The position numbers were made by a program, and so were the translations under genes. A stretch of DNA of 64,000 nt. It comes from an uncultured Pelagibacteraceae bacterium. GTDB taxonomy: Bacteria; Pseudomonadota; Alphaproteobacteria; Pelagibacterales; Pelagibacteraceae. The notes beneath the pieces were generated by a model that did no database searches, had not been told where the DNA came from, and worked only from the letters and a program-made list of their open reading frames with translations. Of the stretch, positions 52,283 to 60,199 are shown one piece after another (the first letter of the stretch is position 1; the number at the start of each line of letters is the position of its first letter). The stretch is from the NCBI GenBank assembly GCA_902571135.1, contig CACGAU010000004.1, forward strand, positions 1 to 64,000, read 5' to 3'.

Positions 52283-53431
52283 ATGTTTAAATCAAATAAA
52301 ACTAAAAAATTAAGTTTAGGAATTGTTGGTGGTGGTCCTGGATCCTGGATTGGTCATGTTCATAGAATTTCATCTAGATTTGATGATCAATACGAAATAG
52401 TAGCTGGTGTTTTTTCTAGAAATGTAAAAATTTCTACTAAGTTTGGAAAAAGCATAGGCATTTCACCTGACCGATGTTACTCAAATTATAAGGAAATGGC
52501 TGAAAAAGAATCTAAGAGAAAAGATGGAATTAATGTAGTTTCTATAATGACACCTCCATCAAGTCATCAAATTATTGCTGAAAAATTTATTTCAAAAAAT
52601 GTAAATATAATTTCTGATAAACCTTTCGCTGGAAATTTAGAACAAGCGAAAAAACTTTTCAAATCAATTAAAAAAAATAAAAAAATTAAATATGCTCTTA
52701 CACATAACTACTCAGCTTATCCAATGGTTAGACAGGCAAAAATTCTTGTTGAGAGAGGTAAGATAGGAAAAGTAAGAATGATAAATGTTGAGTATGTGCA
52801 GGATTGGTCTGATGGATCATCTATCAATAGTAGAAATGCAAAAAAGAAATTAAAGTGGAAACTTGATAAAAATATTGTTGGTTCCTCAGCTGTATTAAAT
52901 GAAATTGGATCTCATGCTTATCATTTAGCAATGTATATATCTGGTTTGAAAGGAACAAATGTTTTTGCTGATATAAAGCAAATTTCTCCAAAGATAAAAA
53001 TGGATGATAATGCTCAAGTTATGATTAATTTTACCAACGGTGCAAAAGGTATGTTTTGGACTAGCGTAATGTCTAGAGGGGGAGTTTATGGATTAAGAAT
53101 AAGAGTCTATGGTGACAAAGGAAGTTTGGAATGGGTTCAAAATGATCCTGGATACTTAAAGTTAAATCCTTCCAAAGGTGCGGTAAAGCTTTTGGAAAGA
53201 GGTTTTCATAATGCAGATTTTTCAAAGAATTTTTCTAGAATTAAATTTGGACATCCAGAAGGATATTTAGATGCGTTTGCAAATATATATAAAGAATTTG
53301 CACAATCGTTAAAAAGTAAATCAAATAAGCGATATTTTTATCCTGATGAAGATGAAGGATTTGAAACTGCTAAATTTATTAATGCATGTAAGGTTTCATC
53401 AAGAAGTAAAAAATGGGTAAAAATCAAATAA
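52283..53431 (+). CDS. Gfo/Idh/MocA-family oxidoreductase
   Basis: I choose the ATG at 52283 (MFKSNKTKKLSLGIVGGGPGSW); the ORF-track start 32 codons upstream runs through iolE. The 382-residue protein has GIVGGGPGSWIGHVHR (Rossmann), IISDKPFAG (variant of EKP with Asp) and LNEIGSHAYHLAMYISG with the His of the substrate domain. It precedes an IolG-like gene with a 19-base overlap, so the two are coupled. Likely acts on a cyclitol or its keto form. Confidence 0.88.
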   Translation: MFKSNKTKKLSLGIVGGGPGSWIGHVHRISSRFDDQYEIVAGVFSRNVKISTKFGKSIGISPDRCYSNYKEMAEKESKRKDGINVVSIMTPPSSHQIIAEKFISKNVNIISDKPFAGNLEQAKKLFKSIKKNKKIKYALTHNYSAYPMVRQAKILVERGKIGKVRMINVEYVQDWSDGSSINSRNAKKKLKWKLDKNIVGSSAVLNEIGSHAYHLAMYISGLKGTNVFADIKQISPKIKMDDNAQVMINFTNGAKGMFWTSVMSRGGVYGLRIRVYGDKGSLEWVQNDPGYLKLNPSKGAVKLLERGFHNADFSKNFSRIKFGHPEGYLDAFANIYKEFAQSLKSKSNKRYFYPDEDEGFETAKFINACKVSSRSKKWVKIK

Positions 53432-54426
53432 ACGTAGCATTACTTGGTCTAGGTAGAATAGGTCAAATGCATGCTGAAAACTTAATAAATCATAAAAGTT
53501 TCAAATTGAAATATACTTTTGATATTAGCAAGAAGTTAGCAAAAAATATTTCAAGAAAATTTAATACAGTTGATATTAGTACCCCTGAAAAAGCTTTTAG
53601 AGATAAAAATATAGATTTAATATTTATTGCATCTAGTACTTCTACTCATATTAAATTTATAAAAGAGGCAGCAAAACATAAAAAAGTAGTCTTTTGTGAA
53701 AAACCTTTAGATTTAAACATTGATAAGGTTAATAAATGTTCAAAAAAGATCAAAAAGTATAAACCTAAAATTCAATTAGGTTTTAACAGAAGGTACGACC
53801 CAGGGCATAGTTCAATAAAACAAGAATTAAGAAAAGGAAAAATTGGAAAACTAGAAAAAATAATTATCACCAGCCGGGATCCTGCCCCACCTTCATTAAA
53901 TTATTTAAAAGTATCCGGTGGCATATTTAAAGACATGATGATTCATGACTTTGATTTATTAAGATTTTATTTAGAAAAAGATGAGATAGAAAATATTTTT
54001 ACTACAGCTAGTAATATTTCAGATAAAAGATTTGATAAAATTAAAGATTTTGAACTAGCTTCATGTCTTTTGAAATCAAAACGAGGTGTGCATTGTATAA
54101 TTACAAATTCTAGACACTGTAGCTTTGGGTACGATCAAAGAGTAGAGTTATTTGGTTCAAAAGGAATGTTAATATCTGGAAATAAAAGTGAGAATGAAAC
54201 AGAGATTTTTACAAAAAACAACACATCACAGAAAAAACCACTTTTAAATTTTTTTATAGATAGATATGTTGATGCATACAGGCTTCAACTTGATGAATTA
54301 GCTTTATATTCAAGAAAAAAAAAGTCACCAATTTCAAGTTTTGAGGACGGAAGAAGAGCTTTGATTATTGCTAACGCAGCTTCACAGTCCTTAAAACAAA
54401 GAAAACAAATAAAAATTAAGTTTTAA
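53413..54426 (+). CDS. Inositol 2-dehydrogenase-like oxidoreductase (IolG-like)
   Basis: The 337-residue enzyme has ALLGLGRIGQMHAENL, CEKPLDLNI (EKP), LGFNRRYDPGHSSIKQEL and GGIFKDMMIHDFDLLRFYL. The F-N-R-R-Y/F-D and the K...H-D-F-D pair are typical of IolG, which oxidises myo-inositol to the 2-keto form. It follows another MocA-type gene with a 19-base overlap and precedes an ABC importer, so import and first oxidation would be co-located. The exact stereochemistry (myo, scyllo or chiro) cannot be told. Confidence 0.88.
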   Translation: MGKNQINVALLGLGRIGQMHAENLINHKSFKLKYTFDISKKLAKNISRKFNTVDISTPEKAFRDKNIDLIFIASSTSTHIKFIKEAAKHKKVVFCEKPLDLNIDKVNKCSKKIKKYKPKIQLGFNRRYDPGHSSIKQELRKGKIGKLEKIIITSRDPAPPSLNYLKVSGGIFKDMMIHDFDLLRFYLEKDEIENIFTTASNISDKRFDKIKDFELASCLLKSKRGVHCIITNSRHCSFGYDQRVELFGSKGMLISGNKSENETEIFTKNNTSQKKPLLNFFIDRYVDAYRLQLDELALYSRKKKSPISSFEDGRRALIIANAASQSLKQRKQIKIKF

Positions 54427-54449
54427 TTCTAAATTATAATTATTCTAAG

Positions 54450-54472
54450 ATATGTATATTTTCTATACATAT
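54450..54472. promoter_or_regulatory. Candidate shared operator, copy 3 (best, perfect 9-5-9 inverted repeat)
   Basis: Arms ATATGTATA and TATACATAT are perfectly complementary with a 5-base spacer TTTTC. It lies 88 bases before the start of the second sugar importer. It is the reference copy for the set at 35388, 39978 and 47822. Confidence 0.5.
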
Positions 54473-54507
54473 TGTCCATGACACCTTTACAACCTACTTT
54501 TTTTTAT

Positions 54508-54534
54508 GTTAACGTCCGCGCATAAAAAGTTAAC
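54508..54534. promoter_or_regulatory. Paired GTTAAC palindromes before the second sugar importer
   Basis: Two GTTAAC hexamers start 21 bases apart (54508 and 54529), which puts them on the same DNA face. They flank TCCGCGC, an unusually GC-rich patch for this genome. This may be an operator or the promoter core for the binding-protein gene. Confidence 0.3.
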
Positions 54535-54559
54535 TTTTATTTAAACGAGAGGGAAATAA

Positions 54560-55483
54560 ATGAAAACATTATATAAATCATTATTAGCTTTTGTTGCTTG
54601 GGTTATGCTATCAGTATCTGCTTTAGCAGTAGACGTGATCGTTGTATCTCACGGACAAGCTAACGATCCATTTTGGTCTGTTGCTAAGAATGGTGTAGAT
54701 AAAGGATGTGCAGATATGGGAATATCTTGCAAGTACACTGCGCCTGCTACTTTCGACATGGTTGAAATGGCTAAATTAATTGACAACGCAGTTTCACAAA
54801 AACCAAAAGGTATTGTGATTACTCTTCCAGATGCTGCTGCTTTAGGAAAATCTGTTAAAGCTGCTATCGCTGCTGGTATCCCAGTAATTTCAATGAACTC
54901 TGGTTCAGATGACTTTGCATCACTAGGTATCAGTGCTCACGTTGGACAAACTGAGTTTGAAGCTGGTGTAGGTGGCGGACAAAAAATGAAAGCTGCTGGT
55001 GGTAAAAAAGCACTATGTGTTAACCACGAAGTTGGAAACGTTGCGCTAGACAGAAGATGTGCTGGGTTCAAAAAAGGTTTTGGTGGATCAGTTGACATCT
55101 TAGGAACTTCTAATGACCCAACAGAAATTCAAAAAGCTGTTGCTGCTAAATTAGGTGGTGGATATGACACTATCCTAACTTTAGGTGCTGGTCTTGCAGG
55201 TGAAGCTGCTCTTAAAGCTTTAGAATCTGCAGGAAAAGTTGGTAAAGTTAAACTTGGTACATTTGATATGTCACCAGGAATGTTAAAAGCTGCTGCTGCA
55301 GGTAAAGTAGAGTTTTTAATTGACCAACAACAATACCTACAAGGTTACTTACCAATAGCAATTTTTGGTCAGTACATGAGATATGGAACTATGCCAGCTG
55401 GAGTAGTTATGACTGGTCCTGGTTTCGTAACTCCTGACAATGCTGCTAAAGTAATTAAGTGGGCAGCTCAAGGTTACAGATAA
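54560..55483 (+). CDS. ABC sugar/cyclitol-binding protein (RbsB/inositol type)
   Basis: The 307-residue protein has a signal peptide (about residues 1-23, ending ALA) and a periplasmic-binding fold: SHGQANDPFWSVAKNGVDKG, AAIAAGIPVISMNSG, HVGQTEFEAG and a CVNHEVGNVALDRRCAGF segment with two Cys. The late LGTFDMSPGML marks the hinge. A GAGGGAAATA ribosome site precedes it. Codon use is more GC-rich than its neighbours, which fits high expression. With IolG-like genes directly upstream, inositol is a good ligand candidate. Confidence 0.92.
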   Translation: MKTLYKSLLAFVAWVMLSVSALAVDVIVVSHGQANDPFWSVAKNGVDKGCADMGISCKYTAPATFDMVEMAKLIDNAVSQKPKGIVITLPDAAALGKSVKAAIAAGIPVISMNSGSDDFASLGISAHVGQTEFEAGVGGGQKMKAAGGKKALCVNHEVGNVALDRRCAGFKKGFGGSVDILGTSNDPTEIQKAVAAKLGGGYDTILTLGAGLAGEAALKALESAGKVGKVKLGTFDMSPGMLKAAAAGKVEFLIDQQQYLQGYLPIAIFGQYMRYGTMPAGVVMTGPGFVTPDNAAKVIKWAAQGYR

Positions 55484-55493
55484 AAAATACTTT

Positions 55494-55529
55494 AAAAGGC
55501 CTAACTAACTTTTAGTTAGGCCTTTTTTT
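55494..55529 (+). terminator. Strong hairpin between binding-protein and permease genes
   Basis: A 15-base perfect stem AAAAGGCCTAACTAA / TTAGTTAGGCCTTTT with a 3-base loop, followed by a T run. It lies 10 bases after the binding-protein stop and before the permease, as in the other importers of this window. Confidence 0.9.
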
Positions 55530-55548
55530 CTAAACAACATTCAAATTA

Positions 55549-56676
55549 ATGTCAGATAAAGCAAAAAGCATCGCATCCAAAAAAACTTCAGGTCAAGACG
55601 AAAGACTTAAAGAAGTATCAAGACTGAGATTGCTTTTAAATAGACCTGAATTAGGTGCTGTTGGTGGTGCAATTTTAGTATTCATATTTTTTGGAATAGT
55701 TGCAGGTGATACTGGAATGTTTAGTGCTTATGGAACTCTAAACTTTTTAGATGTCTCTGCAAATTTAGGAATTATTGCAATTGCTGCAGCAATGCTAATG
55801 ATTGGTGGTGAATTTGATTTATCAATTGGTTCCATGATTGGTTTTGCAGGAATTTGTATAGCAATACCTGCAATTTATTGGGGTTGGCCTTTATGGGTAA
55901 GTATTATTTTTGCTTTTGCGATGGCGGTACTAGTTGGATACTTCAATGGTATCCTTGTTGTTAGAACTGGACTTCCATCTTTTATAGTAACTCTAGCAAT
56001 GTTGTTTATTTTAAGAGGTGCTACATTAGCAATCACAAGATTAATTACAGGAAGAACTCAAGTTCCTGGTTTAAGAGTTTTAATAGAGAATGATCCAATC
56101 GCGTGGATGTTTGCAACGGATACATTTAAATGGTTATTCACTTGGTTAGGTTCAATGAATTTAATTGCATTAAGAACTGATGGGACTCCATTAGCTACTG
56201 GTATTCCACCTTCAGTAATATGGTTTATTGCAGCTACCCTTTTTGCAACATGGATATTAATGAAGACTAGATATGGAAACTGGATTTTTGCATCAGGAGG
56301 AGACAAAAACGGTGCTACAAATGTTGGTGTGCCTGTTGGAAGAGTGAAAATAAGTTTATTTATTGGAACAGCAGTTGCAGCAACTATTTTTGCAACTATT
56401 CAAGTTTTAGATGCTGGTTCTGCAGATACTATGAGAGGAAATTTAAAAGAATTAGAAGCAATTGCAGCAGCAGTTGTTGGTGGTTGCTTATTAACCGGAG
56501 GGTATGGTTCTGCAATTGGTGCAGCTTTTGGTGCATTAATATTTGGAACTGTATCTATGGGAATATTTTACACAGATGTTGATACTGATTGGTTTAAAGT
56601 GTTTTTGGGAGCAATGATGTTAATTGCTGTAGTATTTAATAATTACATTAGAAAACGTGTAACAGAGACAAAATAA
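55549..56676 (+). CDS. ABC sugar permease (RbsC family)
   Basis: The 375-residue membrane protein has about ten helices. The [14 protein letters not shown] motif corresponds to the RbsC family GIDLSVG block, and [20 protein letters not shown] near the end is the second family landmark. A charged N-terminal tail (about 30 residues) precedes helix 1. It overlaps the ATPase start by 1 base. Confidence 0.93.
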   Translation: MSDKAKSIASKKTSGQDERLKEVSRLRLLLNRPELGAVGGAILVFIFFGIVAGDTGMFSAYGTLNFLDVSANLGIIAIAAAMLMIGGEFDLSIGSMIGFAGICIAIPAIYWGWPLWVSIIFAFAMAVLVGYFNGILVVRTGLPSFIVTLAMLFILRGATLAITRLITGRTQVPGLRVLIENDPIAWMFATDTFKWLFTWLGSMNLIALRTDGTPLATGIPPSVIWFIAATLFATWILMKTRYGNWIFASGGDKNGATNVGVPVGRVKISLFIGTAVAATIFATIQVLDAGSADTMRGNLKELEAIAAAVVGGCLLTGGYGSAIGAAFGALIFGTVSMGIFYTDVDTDWFKVFLGAMMLIAVVFNNYIRKRVTETK

Positions 56677-57470
56677 TGTCAGAAAATTTGATTGAGTTTA
56701 ATAACATTAGTAAGTTTTTTGGGAAAGTAATTGCTCTTAAAGATGTCACTATGAAATTAAAAAAAGGTGAGATCATGTGTTTACTTGGGGATAATGGTGC
56801 TGGAAAATCTACTTTGATTAAAACTTTAGCTGGTGTTCATAAACCTGATGAAGGTGAAATAGTAATCGAAGGTAAAAAAACTGTTTTTGACTCACCAAAA
56901 GATGCTTTGGATATGGGAATTGGAACGGTTTACCAAGACTTAGCTTTAGTTCCATTGATGAGTGTTACAAGAAACTTTTTTATGGGAAGAGAACCATTAA
57001 AGGGACCGCTATTTTTAAAAACTTTTGATATTGAAAAAGCAAATCAAATTGCTGCAGAGAGAATGGGTCAAATTGGAATCGACGTAAGAGATCCTTCGCA
57101 AGCTGTAGGAACAATGTCTGGAGGTGAAAGACAATGTTTAGCAATATCAAGAGCTATATATTTTGGTGCAAAAGTTTTAGTTTTAGATGAACCAACTTCT
57201 GCACTTGGTGTTCATCAAGCATCAATGGTTTTAAAATACATTGTAAAAGCGGCTTCACAAGGTTTAGCTGTAATTTTAATTACACATAACGTTCATCATG
57301 CATATCCAGTTGGAAATAGTTTTACTGTTCTAAATAGAGGTAAAAGCTTAGGAACCTTTAATAAAAAAGATATTAGCCGAGAAGAGCTATTAGGAATGAT
57401 GGCTGGTGGAGAAGAGCTAGATAAACTTGAAGTTGAATTAAAAGAGATGGATAGACTAAGTAAAAATTAG
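56676..57470 (+). CDS. Single-domain sugar ABC ATPase (FrcA/RbsA-like)
   Basis: The 264-residue ATPase has Walker [11 protein letters not shown]-loop VYQDLAL, signature MSGGERQ, Walker [12 protein letters not shown] and H-loop ITHNVHHA. It has only one nucleotide domain, like its paralogue at 30547, so a homodimer is expected. A C-terminal extension ([21 protein letters not shown]) is acidic. It completes the second importer of this type. Confidence 0.94.
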   Translation: MSENLIEFNNISKFFGKVIALKDVTMKLKKGEIMCLLGDNGAGKSTLIKTLAGVHKPDEGEIVIEGKKTVFDSPKDALDMGIGTVYQDLALVPLMSVTRNFFMGREPLKGPLFLKTFDIEKANQIAAERMGQIGIDVRDPSQAVGTMSGGERQCLAISRAIYFGAKVLVLDEPTSALGVHQASMVLKYIVKAASQGLAVILITHNVHHAYPVGNSFTVLNRGKSLGTFNKKDISREELLGMMAGGEELDKLEVELKEMDRLSKN

Positions 57471-57556
57471 TTAATCATTTTCAAAACATATTAATCCTAA
57501 ATCATTTTTAACAAATGCGAATTTTGTTATAATTTAAATATAAAAAAGGAGGAATA

Positions 57557-57880
57557 ATGAAGTTTGTTGTACTAGGTAAATACTCAACTCAAGGTCTTGC
57601 TGGTTTCGTTAAGAACCCTTCAGATAATAGACAAGAAGCTGCAAAAAAAATAACTGAAGCTGCTGGTGGAAAACTTATAGAAATGATGACGCTAAGAGGA
57701 GCATATGATTTCATAGCTATTATTGAAGGATCAGATTTTGAAACTATGGCAGGTATGAAGATGTTAATGCAATCAACTGGCACAATTGAAGATATGAATA
57801 TCATGGAAGCTGTTGATTTTAACAAAGCTGCAGAAAAAGCTGCAAAAGCTGCATCTTCTTATCGACCAGTTGGAAAATAA
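57557..57880 (+). CDS. GYD-domain protein
   Basis: The 107-residue protein has the GYD-domain pattern: a KYSTQGLAGFVKNPSDNRQEA start, then LRGAYDFIAIIEGSDFETMA, in which G-A-Y-D corresponds to the family GYD motif. It is a small ferredoxin-like fold domain of unknown function. A very good AAAGGAGGAATA ribosome site precedes the ATG, suggesting strong expression. It stands alone between the importer and the molybdopterin genes. Confidence 0.88.
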   Translation: MKFVVLGKYSTQGLAGFVKNPSDNRQEAAKKITEAAGGKLIEMMTLRGAYDFIAIIEGSDFETMAGMKMLMQSTGTIEDMNIMEAVDFNKAAEKAAKAASSYRPVGK

Positions 57881-57951
57881 AACTTTAATGAAAGGTTCTA
57901 AGACTAGAAGTTAGTATTTTTTTTTATTAAGATAAAAATAATAAAAAAAAA

Positions 57952-58938
57952 ATGCTTATAGATAGTTTCGGTAGAACATTTCCATATATAAGACTTTCAA
58001 TTACAGATGTTTGTAATTTTAAGTGTGGGTATTGTTTACCTAATGGTTATCAAATCGATAAAAGTGACAATAGAAAATTTCTTCATCTTGATGAAATAAG
58101 ACGTCTCGCAAAAGTTTTTTCAAAATTAGGTGTAAATAAAATAAGACTTACTGGTGGTGAACCAACAGTAAGAAATGATTTTTTTGAAATAATTAAAATT
58201 TTAAAACATGAAGCTGGAATAAAAAAAGTTGTAATTACCACAAATGGTTATCATTTAGACAAAAAAGCAAAGATGTTAGTAGATAGTGGGATAAATGGTA
58301 TTAATATTAGCATTGATAGTCTGGATAGAAATACATTCAAAAATGTTACAGGTCATGATCGATTACCAGAGATTTTAAAAGGAATTAATATCCTACAAGA
58401 TTTAAATTTTGAAAATATTAAAATTAATGCAGTTCTTTTAAATGGAATAAATGCATCAGAAAAAGATTTTGAGTCTTGGGGAGAATTTATAAAAAAGAAC
58501 AAAGTTGATTTTAGATATATAGAACTAATGCAAACAGGAGATAACCTAGATTATTTTAAAAAATATCATGTATCTTCAAAAATTTTTAAAGAATACTTAA
58601 ATAAAAATAATTGGATTTATCAAACCTTAGGTAAAGATGCTGGGCCGTCACTAAATTATATCAATCCAAAATACAAAGGGAAATTTGGAATTATAGCGCC
58701 CTACTCTAAAGATTTTTGTAGAAGCTGTAATAGATTAAGAATTACATCAAGAGGAGATCTTAGATTATGCCTATTTGGAAATACTGGAATAAGTATAAGA
58801 CATTTATTACAAAAAGATGATCAAATTAAAGAATTACAAGATCTTATAATGGGTCAAATGAAATTTAAAAAAGAATCTCACCATTTGGAACTAGGCGAAA
58901 CTGGTTTAACTAAAAATTTATCTACCACGGGTGGCTAA
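57952..58938 (+). CDS. moaA: GTP 3',8-cyclase (molybdenum cofactor step 1)
   Basis: The 328-residue radical-SAM enzyme has the N-terminal cluster motif CNFKCGYC (Cys-21, -25, -28), the LTGGEPT motif, and the C-terminal cluster motif in CRSCNRLRITSRGDLRLCLF. It ends in STTGG, the GG tail conserved in MoaA. It catalyses the first step of molybdopterin synthesis with MoaC. The start is preceded by A/T only, without an obvious Shine-Dalgarno box. It overlaps moaC by 1 base at the head of a moaACDE-msrPQ run. Confidence 0.97.
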   Translation: MLIDSFGRTFPYIRLSITDVCNFKCGYCLPNGYQIDKSDNRKFLHLDEIRRLAKVFSKLGVNKIRLTGGEPTVRNDFFEIIKILKHEAGIKKVVITTNGYHLDKKAKMLVDSGINGINISIDSLDRNTFKNVTGHDRLPEILKGINILQDLNFENIKINAVLLNGINASEKDFESWGEFIKKNKVDFRYIELMQTGDNLDYFKKYHVSSKIFKEYLNKNNWIYQTLGKDAGPSLNYINPKYKGKFGIIAPYSKDFCRSCNRLRITSRGDLRLCLFGNTGISIRHLLQKDDQIKELQDLIMGQMKFKKESHHLELGETGLTKNLSTTGG

Positions 58939-59483
58939 TGTCAAAATTAAAAATTATTAATCAAGAAGAACTTAAAGATTGGGCAAAAGAAATATTTCAA
59001 AAAAACTCTTTCAATATGGTTGATGTTTCTTCAAAAAAAGAAACTTTTAGAAGAGCACTTGCGTCAGGTAAAATTTATGTTGGAAAAGAGGTTTTTGATC
59101 TAATTAAAAATAAGAAGATGCCTAAAGGAGATCCTATTACTTTAGCTGAGGTATCAGCTGTGTTGGGTGTAAAAAAAACAAGTGAACTTATTCCTTTATG
59201 TCACCCACTTCCAATTGACCATACGGCTACTAAAATAATTATGAATGAATTAGACAGTTCATTAGAAGTTTTTTGCGTAGTTTCTGCAGTAGCAAAAACA
59301 GGTGTTGAAATGGAAGCTATAATGGGTGTTAACTCTGCCTTAATCACAATTTATGATTTAAGCAAAATAGTAAATCCACATCTTAAAATTGATAACGTAA
59401 AATTATTAATTAAAGAAGGTGGAAAAAGTGGATTATGGAAAAACCCTGATGGTCTCCCAGATTTTTTAAAAAATATTTTTTAA
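58938..59483 (+). CDS. moaC: Cyclic pyranopterin monophosphate synthase
   Basis: The 181-residue protein has the MoaC blocks MVDVSSKKETFRRA, PLCHPLPIDH and the catalytic-region VEMEAIMGVNSALITIYDL. Its C-terminus LLIKEGGKSGLW is typical. It works directly after MoaA. It overlaps both moaA and moaD by one base. An N-terminal extension of about 20 residues (LKIINQEELKDWAKEIF) precedes the core and is not usual for MoaC. Confidence 0.96.
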   Translation: MSKLKIINQEELKDWAKEIFQKNSFNMVDVSSKKETFRRALASGKIYVGKEVFDLIKNKKMPKGDPITLAEVSAVLGVKKTSELIPLCHPLPIDHTATKIIMNELDSSLEVFCVVSAVAKTGVEMEAIMGVNSALITIYDLSKIVNPHLKIDNVKLLIKEGGKSGLWKNPDGLPDFLKNIF

Positions 59484-59752
59484 TGAAAATATCAGTTGAA
59501 CTATTTGGCGCAGCTAGAGAATTTAGTACTAAATCCCATTTAGACTTTGAATTAATTGAAAATTCCTCAATAAAGGATCTTAGAAACCAAATGATAGAGT
59601 TTATTGATATAAAATTTAAAGGAAATGAAACTTTTAAAAAAATTATTAAATCATCAGCTTTTTGTTCGTCTGATGATAAAATTGTCTCAGACAATTATAA
59701 AATAGTTAAAAAACAAAACTTTAGCATTATACCTCCTATAGGAGGCGGTTAA
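59483..59752 (+). CDS. moaD: Molybdopterin synthase small subunit
   Basis: The 89-residue ubiquitin-fold protein starts KISVELFGAAREF and ends IPPIGGG, with the C-terminal Gly-Gly that carries the thiocarboxylate. It partners MoaE, encoded next with a 1-base overlap. Confidence 0.94.
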   Translation: MKISVELFGAAREFSTKSHLDFELIENSSIKDLRNQMIEFIDIKFKGNETFKKIIKSSAFCSSDDKIVSDNYKIVKKQNFSIIPPIGGG

Positions 59753-60198
59753 TGCTACATACTAAAATTATTGATGCTTCAAAAAATGAGAAGATAGAAA
59801 TTTCAAAAGCAGAAAATTTTTTAAATCAATCTAAATTTGGCGCTGTAATATATTTTGTTGGGACTGTAAGAGATTTAAATGAAAATAAAACAGTTACTGG
59901 TATTACCTATGATGCCAAAGAAAGTATGGTTATAAAAAGTTTTGAAGAAATTTATGAAGAAGCTGATAACAAGCTAAATATTAAAGAAAAAGCAGTATTT
60001 ATTGAACATGTTAAAGGTTATGTGGGTTTAAAAGAAAAAAGCATCATTATTGGTGTAGCTTGTAAACATAGAGATCAAGTTTTTGTGTTATCTAGATATA
60101 TAATTGAAGAAATTAAAAAAAGATCTCCTATTTGGAAAAAAGAACATTATGAAAATGAGGACAGTGAGTGGTTAAAAGGAATATCTCTAAATAATTAA
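59752..60198 (+). CDS. moaE: Molybdopterin synthase large subunit
   Basis: The 148-residue protein has the MoaE pattern: GAVIYFVGTVRDLNENKTVTGITYDA, HVKGYVGLKEKSIIIGVACKHRDQVF and the catalytic-region KKRSPIWKKEHYEN with the conserved lysines. It joins sulfur from MoaD to the pterin. One base separates it from msrP. Confidence 0.95.
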   Translation: MLHTKIIDASKNEKIEISKAENFLNQSKFGAVIYFVGTVRDLNENKTVTGITYDAKESMVIKSFEEIYEEADNKLNIKEKAVFIEHVKGYVGLKEKSIIIGVACKHRDQVFVLSRYIIEEIKKRSPIWKKEHYENEDSEWLKGISLNN

Positions 60199-60199
60199 A

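Noticed and set aside
57880-57951. Weak hairpin CTAA...TTAG before a T run between the GYD gene and moaA
   Set aside because: The stem is only about four A/T-rich pairs, too weak to call a terminator in this AT-rich DNA.
59410-59694. 94-residue minus-strand ORF over moaC/moaD
   Set aside because: It is antisense to two clear molybdopterin genes.
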